From Candidatus Poribacteria bacterium (GTDB lineage Bacteria; Poribacteria; WGA-4E; WGA-3G), in NCBI GenBank assembly GCA_958295815.1, contig OY282374.1:3748682-3812681 (forward strand): DNA of 64,000 bases, read 5' to 3'. The notes below the pieces were generated by a model. The model saw only the letters and a program-made list of their open reading frames with translations, ran no database searches and was not told the origin of the DNA. Positions 50,432 through 59,940 of this stretch are shown here, piece after piece. Both the position numbers and the translations under genes were made by a program. Numbering within the stretch: the first letter of the stretch is position 1; every line of letters begins with the position of its first letter.

Positions 50432-51493
50432 TTATGAATGCGCTGGTTGAATTGGGACAGCACTGCCAATTTCACTGGATTTCATCGCGCCGTCAAGCAT
50501 CTGCATTAGCATCACCGCTTGCGAACCTGGGTTGAGTGGTTCGTCCTCTTCTCGGATCGATCGGATGAATTCCTGTGCTTGAAGTGTTATATCATCTGCT
50601 TTTTGAGGAGGTGCTATGATCGGTTTGACCTTAACGCCGTCGGGTGTTCCAACCAATAGTTTTCCACTCTCAAGTCCTCCCTTCGTGCCGTAGAGGTGAA
50701 ACTCCTGAACCTCGCTTTTGACAAGATCGCTTCCCTTTGCTGGGGCATGTCGGTTTGTGGTATTCAGCGAAAATGCAACAGCAAAGTGCAAGGTACATCC
50801 ATTCTCAAACCGCACAAACCCGCTTGCGGCATCATCTGCAGTGTAGGTTTGTTCAGGGGGTGCGAGATCGGAGAACGTACTATAGAGTCCAGCCATAACC
50901 TCTGTCGGTCGTGGACATCCCATCATAAACCAAACGTTATCAATAGCGTGAATGCCGAGATCGAGTAGGACACCGCCACCCTTTGCTTTATCGTGCCGCC
51001 ACCCGCGTGCGGAACACCACCGTGTGCGTATCCACCGGGTTTCAGCGTAGTATACATCGCCGAGTTCTCCGGCTTGCACAAGTCTGCGACCTTCCATCAG
51101 TTGGGACGTAAAACGCGACTGCCGGACAAACATATAGGTTAGTCCCTTGTCTTCGGCAAGTTGTGTGACGGGTATTAGCTCAGCGGCATCATTTGAGGGT
51201 GGCTTTTCGCAGAGCACATGCAGCCCCAATTCGATTGCCTCTTGTGAAACGGGAGCGTGCATCCACGTCGGAAGTCCAATGCAGACTGCGTCTAAATCGC
51301 AGGCGTCAAACATTTGCTTATAATCGTCAAAAACGCGGACACCTTTAAGACCATCCAATACTCTTTTCCTGCGAGTCGGGTCCGGGTCTGCCAAAGCAAC
51401 GAGTTGGACATTCGGTTCGCCAGCGAGAATAGCAGTTGTGCTACCAATCGTTCCTCCAACACCAATGATTCCCACTTTGACTGGATCTTTCAT
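50432..51493 (-). CDS. Gfo/Idh/MocA family oxidoreductase
   Basis: 353 residues from ATG 51493, which has GGAGG six to seven bases upstream; earlier in-frame ATGs lack this. Rossmann loop VKVGIIGVGGTIGSTTAILA, LHVLCEKPPSNDA (EKP), GGGVLLDLGIHAIDNVWFMM (catalytic D and H) and the C-terminal FHLYGTKGGLESGK turn are all typical. It is the first gene of a pair with PhyH paralogue 4. The substrate is unknown. Confidence 0.92.
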   Translation of the reverse strand: MKDPVKVGIIGVGGTIGSTTAILAGEPNVQLVALADPDPTRRKRVLDGLKGVRVFDDYKQMFDACDLDAVCIGLPTWMHAPVSQEAIELGLHVLCEKPPSNDAAELIPVTQLAEDKGLTYMFVRQSRFTSQLMEGRRLVQAGELGDVYYAETRWIRTRWCSARGWRHDKAKGGGVLLDLGIHAIDNVWFMMGCPRPTEVMAGLYSTFSDLAPPEQTYTADDAASGFVRFENGCTLHFAVAFSLNTTNRHAPAKGSDLVKSEVQEFHLYGTKGGLESGKLLVGTPDGVKVKPIIAPPQKADDITLQAQEFIRSIREEDEPLNPGSQAVMLMQMLDGAMKSSEIGSAVPIQPAHS

Positions 51494-51529
51494 GTACATC
51501 CTCCATCCGATAAAATGACACAAGAAAGG

Positions 51530-51551
51530 TCGGGATACAAACCTCTTCTAC
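51530..51551. repeat. REP-like repeat, degenerate copy
   Basis: tcgggatacaaacctcttctac: same layout and CTAC tail as the 29167/30424 copies, with a weaker stem. Confidence 0.5.
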
Positions 51552-51744
51552 AAGTATTCAACAAAGGCTTGACATTTCTTGCGTCTTGTTATAGCGTACA
51601 TTCAATCAAGCCTAATCTGGCGATTCGTCAAATTTCAATTACCTAAATTGCTTCTGAGGGCTTGGAACGTGTTTAAGACGTCATAAGCCGTTGTCCACAG
51701 ATGTCCACACTTCCAAAAACAATCTACAAGGAGGAAGATTTCTT

Positions 51745-52472
51745 ATGTATCGTTACCTTTTCTTACCGATTCTCGTGCTACTTCTTGCTGTAGGCCCAGT
51801 TATTGCTGCAGGCGAAAAATTGTTGCTCGTTGGCTCCGGTGAACCCGATCCGAAGGACATTCTGCTCGTAGACTATCTTGAGGAGTGGGGTTATGAAATT
51901 GAACTTCGCGAGCACTTGGCGAAGCATCCCGGTAATCTCGCTGGCATTGACTTTGTATTTATTTCGGAATCAACGTCAAGTGCTAACATCCTGGATGCTT
52001 ACAAAGATTCAGCAATTCCGGTTGTCAATGCCGAGTCGTGGACTTACGATGATATGGGATTTGCCCCAGATGGGACGTTTAACTCCGATGCAGGAGACGA
52101 CTTGACTATCTCAATAGTGACCACCCAATCACCGAAGGCTTCAAGGACAAAATCACAGTCAGTAAACCAGCAGCAGCACTCATGACCTGTAATGGCTTTG
52201 AAGGCGATATTGACGTATTAGCTGTACGCGCCGATAACGACGATTTCGTCGCTATTTCTGTCTATGAAAAAGGTGCAAAAACGATTAAAGGATCCACGAA
52301 AGCGATACACGTCAACATCTGGCCCCATTCCACAGCCTGGGAGATGGTTACAGATGATGGTTGGGAACTGATCCACCGTTCAATTCTCTACGCCTTGGGT
52401 CAGATTCCGTTTGACGTCGTACCACAAGACAAACTTGCTGTCACTTGGGGACAGATTAAAGCTTCACGTTAG
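51745..52472 (+). pseudogene. Exported alpha/beta protein gene interrupted by a single frameshift
   Basis: ATG 51745 follows AAGGAGGAAG and encodes a signal peptide (MYRYLFLPILVLLLAVGPVI-AA), then EKLLLVGSGEPDPKDILLVD and a flavodoxin/GATase-like alternation (GIDFVFISESTSSANIL, AIPVVNAESWTYDDMGFA). At about 52093-52106 the frame changes: the downstream frame reads YLNSDHPITEGFKDKITVSK before MTCNGFEGDIDVLAVRADND, and ends at 52472. The span is 728 nt, one base short of a whole number of codons (243 counting the stop), so one missing base would restore a protein of about 242 residues. H-P-I-T-x-G is a motif seen in ThuA-like and related domains. Sequencing error or recent inactivation are both possible. 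Confidence 0.7.
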
Positions 52473-52500
52473 ATTCCACTGGCGGGGTTGGTAGTCCCTT

Positions 52501-53232
52501 CTACAACAAGGATGCTGACCCCGCGTCCAGAAATACCGAGCAGTCTGTGTGCGTCTGCAAGATTGAAGCCGGGTGCATCGGTGTTATCTCACCATGCAAG
52601 CAATTCTGTACGGCTTCCGCTTTCCGTTCATCTGGTACAGTGCATACAATCGTCTGCGCTTTCATAATCTGGCGGATGGACATCGAGATCGCCTGAGTCG
52701 GCACGTCATCGAGTCCTCCGAACCATCCCTCACCGACCTGCTGGAGACGACACGCCTCATCTAATTCAACGAGAATATAGGGATCCTCCGTCTCAAAATC
52801 GGCTGGTGGATCGTTGAATGCGAGGTGTCCGTTCTCACCAATACCGACGAACCCAACGTCAATCTGATGTTGCGAGATAATCTGATTGAGCCGATCACAT
52901 TCGGCTTGAGGTACGTCTGTCTCTCCATTCAGAAAATGTACGGTTCCCGGCTGAACGACGTCTACAAGCCTTTCTCGGAGGTACTTGCGAAAACTGGCGG
53001 GATGCGTCTCAGGAATGCCTATATATTCGTCGAGATGGAACATCGTTGTGCTGTCCCAATCAATTGCTTTGTCAGCAGTGAGCGCGGCAAGAAAGTCAAA
53101 CTGGGACGCACCAGTGGCTACGATGAAACTGGCGTGTCCATTTGTTGCCATTGCCTCGCGTAGTTTCTGACTTGCAAGATGTGCTGCTGCTTCGCTGGTC
53201 TCACGTTTGGTTGTTGCTTTAAATATATTCAT
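52501..53232 (-). CDS. nagB: Glucosamine-6-phosphate deaminase-like isomerase
   Basis: 243 residues. NagB converts glucosamine-6-phosphate to fructose-6-phosphate and ammonia in amino-sugar catabolism. The sugar-isomerase motifs are [15 protein letters not shown] (phosphate loop), [20 protein letters not shown] (catalytic Asp), [20 protein letters not shown] (signature) and [23 protein letters not shown] 53232 overlaps the MOSC stop (ATGA), so translation is coupled. Residues around the active site match NagB rather than 6-phosphogluconolactonase. It fits the glycan-use theme of the window; no nagA is adjacent. Confidence 0.92.
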   Translation of the reverse strand: MNIFKATTKRETSEAAAHLASQKLREAMATNGHASFIVATGASQFDFLAALTADKAIDWDSTTMFHLDEYIGIPETHPASFRKYLRERLVDVVQPGTVHFLNGETDVPQAECDRLNQIISQHQIDVGFVGIGENGHLAFNDPPADFETEDPYILVELDEACRLQQVGEGWFGGLDDVPTQAISMSIRQIMKAQTIVCTVPDERKAEAVQNCLHGEITPMHPASILQTHTDCSVFLDAGSASLL

Positions 53233-53870
53233 GCGTTTAGAATTTTCGTGAAATCCCGTTTCCAACTCGGCGAGAGGGCGGGTATTTTTCTGGCTTTCGC
53301 GATCTTTTCGTGGTTGTCGGTATCAAAATAGCGAAGGTTAAGTATCTCCGTGACGCTCATCGGTTCCGATGCAACATCAATACGCACAATAGTATCACCG
53401 GCAGCGATCTCACCTTCTTCAAGCACTCGGAAATAGAAACCTACACGTCGGCTCTCTAAAAACTGTTTGGGAAATTCTGGGAGTTCCATTTTGTACGCCA
53501 GTTTGAAACAGGGGACACGCGGTTGTGTAATCTGCAATTTTACCGTGGAACCTATCTGAAAGACATCGCCCACGTGAACAACCTTTTCCAGCAGCCCTTC
53601 AACGGTAAGATTCTCGCCAAACTGCCCATAAGTTAGGTCGTCTCTTTGCAGTTCCTGCTGCCAGTGGGCATAGTGTTCAAAAGGATACCCATAGATGGCT
53701 TTATAGGTGCCGCCGTGTACGCGCAGATCACCCTGTCCATCACCGTCAATGTTTTTTTCTCTAAGCATAACGGTGCCTGACACGGGTTCTTTGAAGATTC
53801 CAGTCCGAATAGTCTTACCACCGTATTCAATAGGCTTCGGTTTTGAAACGTTTATAGATAGGAGTTTCAT
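53229..53870 (-). CDS. MOSC-domain protein (YiiM-like)
   Basis: 213 residues. The MOSC core shows [55 protein letters not shown] and RVPCFKL with the conserved Cys that would bind molybdenum cofactor sulfur or a persulfide. The YiiM-type C-terminal helix region ([23 protein letters not shown]) follows. It probably handles N-hydroxylated compounds or Moco sulfur. It is the first gene of a pair with nagB. A consensus-like promoter ends ten bases before its ATG, so the mRNA may be nearly leaderless. Confidence 0.88.
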   Translation of the reverse strand: MKLLSINVSKPKPIEYGGKTIRTGIFKEPVSGTVMLREKNIDGDGQGDLRVHGGTYKAIYGYPFEHYAHWQQELQRDDLTYGQFGENLTVEGLLEKVVHVGDVFQIGSTVKLQITQPRVPCFKLAYKMELPEFPKQFLESRRVGFYFRVLEEGEIAAGDTIVRIDVASEPMSVTEILNLRYFDTDNHEKIAKARKIPALSPSWKRDFTKILNA

Positions 53871-53879
53871 ATAGCCTTT

Positions 53880-53908
53880 AGTATACGGATTTCTTTAAGT
53901 TGTGTCAA
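53880..53908 (-). promoter_or_regulatory. Strong candidate sigma70 promoter of the MOSC-nagB operon
   Basis: On the minus strand perfect TTGACA (53908-53903), a 17-bp spacer and TATACT (53885-53880). The ATG is at 53870, so initiation about seven bases after the -10 box would leave a leader of only a few nucleotides. Confidence 0.7.
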
Positions 53909-54155
53909 GAGAAAGAAAGTTTTTGGTTATTGGTTATTAATGGTTGGAGTTAGTAAACGCTACAATGGATATATCGTTACTACAAGAAATGGAGAGTAAG
54001 ATAATATAGATTTTCAGTGTAGGTATGATTGAGTCTCTGCAACTTTTTTGCCGTCATGCAACTTTCGGCTTTTTAAATCGCGTCATTAATAGTAACAGCT
54101 GTTTGATGTTCGCGCGTAAAAAGCGCGTATCCGTATCTCACGTGGGAGAAATTTA

Positions 54156-57098
54156 ATGAAAAACGAAGACGCACGGTTGGTTTACCGTTTCTTGGAAGGC
54201 GACGAGGGTGCCTTCAGCACGCTGGTAAAGAAATACCAGAAGAACGTTCACGCCTTGGCGTGGCGAAAAGTTGGCGATTTCCATATCGCTGAGGAACTTA
54301 CACAGGACACCTTCCTCAAGGCATACGAGAAACTCGCCACGTTGAAGAACCCGAGTCGATTTGCCGGATGGCTCTATGTAATTGCGAATCGGCTTTGCAT
54401 AGCGTGGCATCGAAAGCAGAAACCACCGATGGAATCTTTAGAAACCACGAGTGGCGAAGAGATAGAAGAATCATCTTATCGCCACTACGAAGATAAACAA
54501 CGCCAGGAAGCCTCTGTTGAATACCGTCGTGGATGCATCAAAAATCTTTTAGAAAAACTACCGGAAAGCGAACGGACAGTCGTGACACTTCATTATCTTG
54601 GAGAAATGACGTCTAAAGCGATTAGCGAGTTTTTAGGTGTGTCCCCGAACACGGTTAAGAGTCGCCTCCAGCGCGCACGGAACCGTTTAAAGGAGCATGA
54701 AGACATGATACGCGAGACGCTTGGCAGCGTACATCTGCCCACAACTTTCACCGAAAACATTATTCGACGAGTCGCTGACATAAAGCCAGCAACTCCCACG
54801 AGCAGCAGACCGTTAATCCCGGTGGCACTCTCTGCCGCAACAGCGATTTTCATCTTTCTAATAATGGGTGTAGGCTCTCAACACCTCGCCCGTTTCCAGA
54901 AGCCGTATAACTTGAACGCACAATCGGAAACTACTGTTGAGATCATTGACGCACCCATCGTCCTCGATACAAAGGCAAAACCGGATTTACGGAATCAATC
55001 AGGACGTTTTGATACAACTGGTAAGAGCAACGGATCAGGTCCGCAAGTTTCTGAACCCGTTATGCTTGCCGCTGCACAGGTAGAAAAGGAGACGCGTCCG
55101 TCAACGGAGCAGCAATGGATACAGGCAAGCGGTGCAGAAAAAGCGGGCTCAATATCAGGCTTGTTGCTAAGTTCTTGGGCAGATGTCTATGCGGCTTCGT
55201 CAATCGGTATCTACAGATTGGCACCTGGTGCATCTGCGTGGACCTTTGTTAGTTCACTTGGTGCACCTGATTCTCTGAAGACTCCTGTAGACTACCACGG
55301 AACACCGATGACAGAACGAAATAACCTACTTTATCTTGTTTTTCCTGATGAAGTATACACTTCAAAAGATAGAGGCAAAACATGGGTCAAACTTGGCAAT
55401 CGTCCAAAGGGGAATGCTCTCGGACTGGCAGTAACAGACGATGGGTTATACCTTGCCCTTAGAGATCAAGGCATCTTCCGATCTACAGATACCGGTAAAC
55501 AGTGGAGGCTACTAAATAATGAAGAAGCGGGTAGAAATGTTCTCGCAATAGCTGCCCTTGAAAACAGAGTGTTTGTCGGAACAGGTCGTGGTCTCTACCG
55601 CCTGCATGCAGAGACGTGGGAGAAACTACCAATAGATACCACGAAAGCCATTCACTCTTTGTCAGTCTCTGGAAGCAATCTCTATGTTGGCACAGGACCC
55701 GACTTTTCTTTATTCGAAAAACCTCAAGGCAGAATGGCGTACGTTGGTCAGCTTATGGGCAACGCCAATGCAAAGGCATGGGAGGTTTTTCACTCAACAG
55801 ATGGCGGCGAGTCGTGGACGGATATAACACCAACAAGCACATCTCTGATGATGAAAGCTTCACCGGGTGTTAAAGTGTTGACAACCGGAAAAGCCATTCT
55901 GGCACTGGGAATAGTGAACTTCCGCTCAACAGACGACGGAAAAACATGGACAGAATTTGGCTTTGACTTCAAGAAATTCGACATGGATTCGATGATGAGC
56001 GCCGTGACACTAAGCATGTTTCCTGCCGTAGCAGTGGACGAGAACACCATCCTTAAAGCCGGAGCCCTTGGCGTTCATCGCTCAACAGATGGTGGCGAAT
56101 CGTGGCATTCGTTTACAAACGGGATAGTGGGGACCAGAATATTCAACTTAGTGGGATTCAACAACGAACTCTACACGAGTACCACCAGAGGCGTTGCCAA
56201 ATCCAACGATGGTGGTGAGTCGTGGAAAAGTATTCCGATGAATTCTGGCGAACTTACCCTCAAACCTGCAGAGAAATCCCCTATTATGAATCTACTGCTT
56301 CTTCCAAAATTAACAAGCGCTGGTGGTACGCTTTATGGGGTCGCGTCTGCTTTAGCTCCAGAGCATAAACTTCTCCTCTTCCGTCTTTCTGCAAGTGGCA
56401 ATGTGTTAGTTCCTATCCAAGAGACGCCTGTTCTTGATAAAGATTCTTCGATAAAAGAATTGGCAGATATAGATATAACTCGTGATCTCAACAGACTCCC
56501 TGGTGCGTTTGCGGTTAGTGGCGAAACGTTCTATGTGGAATACATGCAGAAACTGTTCAGATGGGAACGTGGTGCGTCGGAATGGTTTAATACTGGATTG
56601 GTAGATACAAGCGAAAGCTCCGTCGAAAACCAAGACTATATAAAAGGCTTTAAACTTACTGTGTCTGAGGAGACCGTCTACGTCGGAAAACGCGATGGAC
56701 ATCTCTTTCAATCCTTTGATAGTGGAAACACATGGAAAGATTTGACTTCAAATCTACCACTACGTTTTGAGCAGTTCAACGCGATAACCTTTGCGGGTTC
56801 AACAGTTTACGTTGCCACTGACGCCGGGGTCTTGACCTCAGAAGATGGTGAGCATTGGCGCGCAATAACTGATACGGCAGGAGCACACACGCCAATAGAT
56901 CAAATAACTGTGGTTGGCATGACAGTTTACGGTGCTGGTGGTGATGGGGTCTATCAATTGAATGATCGTGAGGAATGGGAACAGATCTCGCCGGAGGTGC
57001 CGGACAGTGCCATCTCTCTCGTGATTAATAACGATAGACTTTATATCGCGACTGAACATCGCGGGATGTTCCACGTTTCCCTTGATAAAGAGCGATAG
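54156..57098 (+). CDS. ECF-type sigma factor fused through a membrane helix to a Ycf48/BNR-like propeller
   Basis: 980 residues. Residues 1-90 are sigma-70 region 2 (FSTLVKKYQKNVHALAWRKV, AEELTQDTFLKAYEKL, SRFAGWLYVIANRLCIAWHR). Residues 130-182 are region 4 with LLEKLPESERTVVTLHYLGE and the HTH FLGVSPNTVKSRLQRARNRL. A linker with TTFTENIIRRV leads to a single hydrophobic helix (about 220-240, IPVALSAATAIFIFLIMGVG). After a low-complexity spacer, residues about 330-980 form a propeller with about eight blades ending in Asp-box motifs (STDGGESWTDI, STDDGKTWTEF, SNDGGESWKSI, SFDSGNTWKDL). The predicted topology places the sigma domains in the cytoplasm and the propeller outside. There is no separate anti-sigma gene. 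The neighbours downstream are three envelope proteins, possible targets. Confidence 0.9.
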   Translation: MKNEDARLVYRFLEGDEGAFSTLVKKYQKNVHALAWRKVGDFHIAEELTQDTFLKAYEKLATLKNPSRFAGWLYVIANRLCIAWHRKQKPPMESLETTSGEEIEESSYRHYEDKQRQEASVEYRRGCIKNLLEKLPESERTVVTLHYLGEMTSKAISEFLGVSPNTVKSRLQRARNRLKEHEDMIRETLGSVHLPTTFTENIIRRVADIKPATPTSSRPLIPVALSAATAIFIFLIMGVGSQHLARFQKPYNLNAQSETTVEIIDAPIVLDTKAKPDLRNQSGRFDTTGKSNGSGPQVSEPVMLAAAQVEKETRPSTEQQWIQASGAEKAGSISGLLLSSWADVYAASSIGIYRLAPGASAWTFVSSLGAPDSLKTPVDYHGTPMTERNNLLYLVFPDEVYTSKDRGKTWVKLGNRPKGNALGLAVTDDGLYLALRDQGIFRSTDTGKQWRLLNNEEAGRNVLAIAALENRVFVGTGRGLYRLHAETWEKLPIDTTKAIHSLSVSGSNLYVGTGPDFSLFEKPQGRMAYVGQLMGNANAKAWEVFHSTDGGESWTDITPTSTSLMMKASPGVKVLTTGKAILALGIVNFRSTDDGKTWTEFGFDFKKFDMDSMMSAVTLSMFPAVAVDENTILKAGALGVHRSTDGGESWHSFTNGIVGTRIFNLVGFNNELYTSTTRGVAKSNDGGESWKSIPMNSGELTLKPAEKSPIMNLLLLPKLTSAGGTLYGVASALAPEHKLLLFRLSASGNVLVPIQETPVLDKDSSIKELADIDITRDLNRLPGAFAVSGETFYVEYMQKLFRWERGASEWFNTGLVDTSESSVENQDYIKGFKLTVSEETVYVGKRDGHLFQSFDSGNTWKDLTSNLPLRFEQFNAITFAGSTVYVATDAGVLTSEDGEHWRAITDTAGAHTPIDQITVVGMTVYGAGGDGVYQLNDREEWEQISPEVPDSAISLVINNDRLYIATEHRGMFHVSLDKER

Positions 57099-57370
57099 AA
57101 ATTTAAAGCCGCTGATTTCATTCAGAGTCTCCAACAGAAAGGTGGTTTTACCAAATGAAATCACCTTTCATCAATAATTCAAAGGAATTTGTCGGGAAAC
57201 CCAACGAAAATGACATAGTTATCGTTTATCAAATGGCTCTGCAGGGCTGTTGTGAGAATGCAATGCAGCATCAGATGATGAGCGATGGAAACACTGTCAA
57301 TTTCACGATATCGCCGTGTTTCTGAAATGGACTGACGGCGATTTTTTCCGGCAAAAACCGCAGGAGATAG

Positions 57371-57811
57371 ATGATGACTTTAGCCTTTGTATCGCGCCTT
57401 GTCCTAATTGTGACGGTTATATTTGCTATGCTCTTGGCGAATGTTTCAGTCGCCACACCAATCGAAACAGTAAATAATCCGCCTATCCGTGAAGAAAGCA
57501 GATCCTTCACTGGACTCCCAACCCTTGTCGTAATTGGTGTTACCTCCTTTGGGCGTTGGCTAACACCGTTAGACGAATGGCAGGCTGAAATTCATAAACT
57601 TACTGAGGACGAATTGTTCGTTAAACGCTGGATGTTAATCAACTACGATCCCGCGTCCCTTGAAAGGGCAAACAGAGCAATTTCGATTATCCAACAGCAA
57701 AGAAAAGCCGTTGAAAAAAAACGTAAACGATTCTTGTGGTGGTATTACCCCTCTATAACCGTCATCGGAGCAGGAGCAATGATGCTGACCCTCTGGTTTC
57801 AAAAAGATTAA
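57371..57811 (+). CDS. Hypothetical membrane protein with signal-like N-terminus and C-terminal helix
   Basis: 146 residues. Hydrophobic N-terminus (FVSRLVLIVTVIFAMLLANV), a soluble part TPLDEWQAEIHKLTEDELFV and ERANRAISIIQQQRKAVEKK, and a C-terminal membrane helix (YPSITVIGAGAMMLTLWF). No known domain. AGGAG at 57362-57366 serves ATG 57371 or 57374. It is the first gene after the sigma-propeller fusion, same strand, 272 bp downstream. A role in the same pathway is a guess from position. Confidence 0.65.
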   Translation: MMTLAFVSRLVLIVTVIFAMLLANVSVATPIETVNNPPIREESRSFTGLPTLVVIGVTSFGRWLTPLDEWQAEIHKLTEDELFVKRWMLINYDPASLERANRAISIIQQQRKAVEKKRKRFLWWYYPSITVIGAGAMMLTLWFQKD

Positions 57812-57975
57812 GTATACGCGAAAAGTGAACCCAAACAACAAGGAAAAAATCTAAATTCCGTTTTGCAATTACAGCCAAGTTGTTGTGGGAATTGAAGAAT
57901 TCTTTACAGGGTTGGCTGTTTTACAAGTTAGCGAGTATGTCTGCAGGCTCACTCACTCGCAATGGACAATAAAAA

Positions 57976-59820
57976 ATGATTAAGAAATGTTTAGCCTCAT
58001 ACATCACCGCGTTGATACTTCTGACAATGCCTCTATTTGTCTGTATAAACATAGCAGAATCGGACGCGGCGCAGGTAGCAGATAGACTATCAAATAAATC
58101 TCTGAGTGCATCAATTACAGTTCCGAATGATAGCGTTCTACGTATAATTCCAGAAAAAACTTTAGGACTTATTTACTGTCCCAACCTGCTTGAATTGGAT
58201 AACAGAATTCGCAGGCTGCTGATAGAACTCTCCCTCCTAACAGAATTATCATACACCCTTCCAACAGAAGCGTCCGATATACCAACGAAAATCCTATTGA
58301 ATATACTGGAGACTCAATTTGAGATTTTAAGTGAATTGGAAGAAATGGAATTGGATTTGCACCAAGATTTTGCAATTCTTCTTACCAGTTTGAAGCCTTT
58401 GCATCTTTCCGTACTCGTGCATTTAACAGATCCAGAAGCAACGAAAGAGATTATTAAAGCGGTAACGAAAGAAGACGCCCTGACGCGATATAAAGATGTA
58501 ACCTATTGGAACGACAAAGAGGATGGCGAGAACTTCGCTATTTTGGGGAACATCCTCGTTTTCTCAAAACAGCCCAAGGGCTGCGAAGATGTTATTGACA
58601 CCTACAACGGGACAATACAGTCTATTACAGAGAACCCGGATTATATCTTTCATCTCACCAATATTTTGGAAGATGCTGATCAACTTGCGGTTTATTTTGA
58701 AATCGAAAACGCTATGGCTACCCTCAACAGACCACTTGAGGAAGAATTTGAATCAATGATAGCTAACCTTGAAGATGAGAACAGGGATAAAAATCCGATA
58801 TTGGAGATGATTGCGCCAGTCCTTAAAGGTATGTCTGGAGCAGATATAGCGTTCATTGAGCAGGTGCAATCTGTAAATGCTCGGCTTCAAGTAGAGGGAA
58901 CCGATGTACAAATCAAACCGTTTCTGAAATTCACAAGCGATAGTGAGTATTTGGAAATGCTACAAGAGGGCTCTGACGAATTGGCGTTTCTCGGTGAACT
59001 TCCAAGCCGCGCGTTTATGAATGCCGCCTTCCAGAGGAGTCCAAAACTTCTCTCCGAGTTAAGCGAAGTTTGGTTTGATTTCATTCCAACAAATACGCCA
59101 GAAGAACGAGCGCAGCGAGAAGCACTCCTTGAAGAGGTGAAGCCTTTTCATGAATCTTTGGCAAACCGATGGAGTATCTCTCTGAATAATTTAGGGGACC
59201 CCTCCACGCTTGTGTTCACCTATGAATTGAAAGATGAAGAAAAATCAAGAGCTTATATGGACGAGATATTTTCCGAAAGACTGAAAGATATACGGGCTTA
59301 TCAGGGTAAGCGGATTATGCACAACGGCGTTGAGATTAAAAGTTACATCTTTCCTAACTTTAAAATGCTTCGTGTAGAAGACTTGCCTGAAGTTACCGAT
59401 TCGACATCGTCCGCACAGCGTTGGTATTATGCGTTTACCGAAGGACAACTCATTTTTTCGATGGGGAGCGGTCCAGAGTCAATTCAAATGGCTCTGGACA
59501 GGAAAGCAGGAAGCGAAGAAAAGTTTTTTGACCATCCGAGTTATCAGAAACTTGTTGAAAAACTGGGAACTGACAACAATATCTTCCTTGCAATTTCCCC
59601 AATCATTGCAGCCAAAACCGGGTTACCAAGGATGGCAAAGAATGATCCGAATAACGCTGCGGCACTACAACTGCTTTCAGGCATGCTGATGGCATTACCA
59701 GAGAATTACAGCGTTGGCATCACCGTTAAAGCAAAAAATAACGGCATTGATGCGAACCTGCTTATCAACCTCGGAGACTTCAAGCAGCTCACGCAAGCAC
59801 TCGGAATGATGTTTCAATAG
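57976..59820 (+). CDS. Hypothetical exported protein (DUF3352-like)
   Basis: 614 residues. Signal-like start (KKCLASYITALILLTMPLFV), then a long alpha/beta protein with features such as IIPEKTLGLIYCPNLLELDN near the start, LTDPEATKEIIKAV, and FTEGQLIFSMGSGPESIQMA and FFDHPSYQKLVEKLG late. The repeated arrangement of a propensity for DPEATKE-type helices after a beta strand resembles DUF3352 proteins, whose function is unknown. No catalytic motif seen. It lies on the same strand after the sigma-propeller gene. Confidence 0.68.
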   Translation: MIKKCLASYITALILLTMPLFVCINIAESDAAQVADRLSNKSLSASITVPNDSVLRIIPEKTLGLIYCPNLLELDNRIRRLLIELSLLTELSYTLPTEASDIPTKILLNILETQFEILSELEEMELDLHQDFAILLTSLKPLHLSVLVHLTDPEATKEIIKAVTKEDALTRYKDVTYWNDKEDGENFAILGNILVFSKQPKGCEDVIDTYNGTIQSITENPDYIFHLTNILEDADQLAVYFEIENAMATLNRPLEEEFESMIANLEDENRDKNPILEMIAPVLKGMSGADIAFIEQVQSVNARLQVEGTDVQIKPFLKFTSDSEYLEMLQEGSDELAFLGELPSRAFMNAAFQRSPKLLSELSEVWFDFIPTNTPEERAQREALLEEVKPFHESLANRWSISLNNLGDPSTLVFTYELKDEEKSRAYMDEIFSERLKDIRAYQGKRIMHNGVEIKSYIFPNFKMLRVEDLPEVTDSTSSAQRWYYAFTEGQLIFSMGSGPESIQMALDRKAGSEEKFFDHPSYQKLVEKLGTDNNIFLAISPIIAAKTGLPRMAKNDPNNAAALQLLSGMLMALPENYSVGITVKAKNNGIDANLLINLGDFKQLTQALGMMFQ

Positions 59821-59877
59821 GTTCACTCTAACTCGCTCATGCGTATTTTGTGGGGAATCTTTTATCAACTTAAATGG

Positions 59878-59906
59878 TTGCAAGCCACCTCAAAAGATGG
59901 TATTAT
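59878..59906 (+). promoter_or_regulatory. Candidate sigma70 promoter of the 59941 gene
   Basis: TTGCAA (59878-59883), a 17-bp spacer and TATTAT (59901-59906), 34 bp before the ATG at 59941. A TATAAT at 59914-59919 lies a little further on. Confidence 0.5.
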
Positions 59907-59940
59907 GGCTTATAATATTTAACAGAAAAGGAAATATGAA

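Noticed and set aside
54053..54132. Palindromic leader before the sigma-propeller gene as a possible riboswitch
   Set aside because: Only a short GCGCGT stem is visible, and it matches a repeat found elsewhere; no known riboswitch pattern could be recognised.
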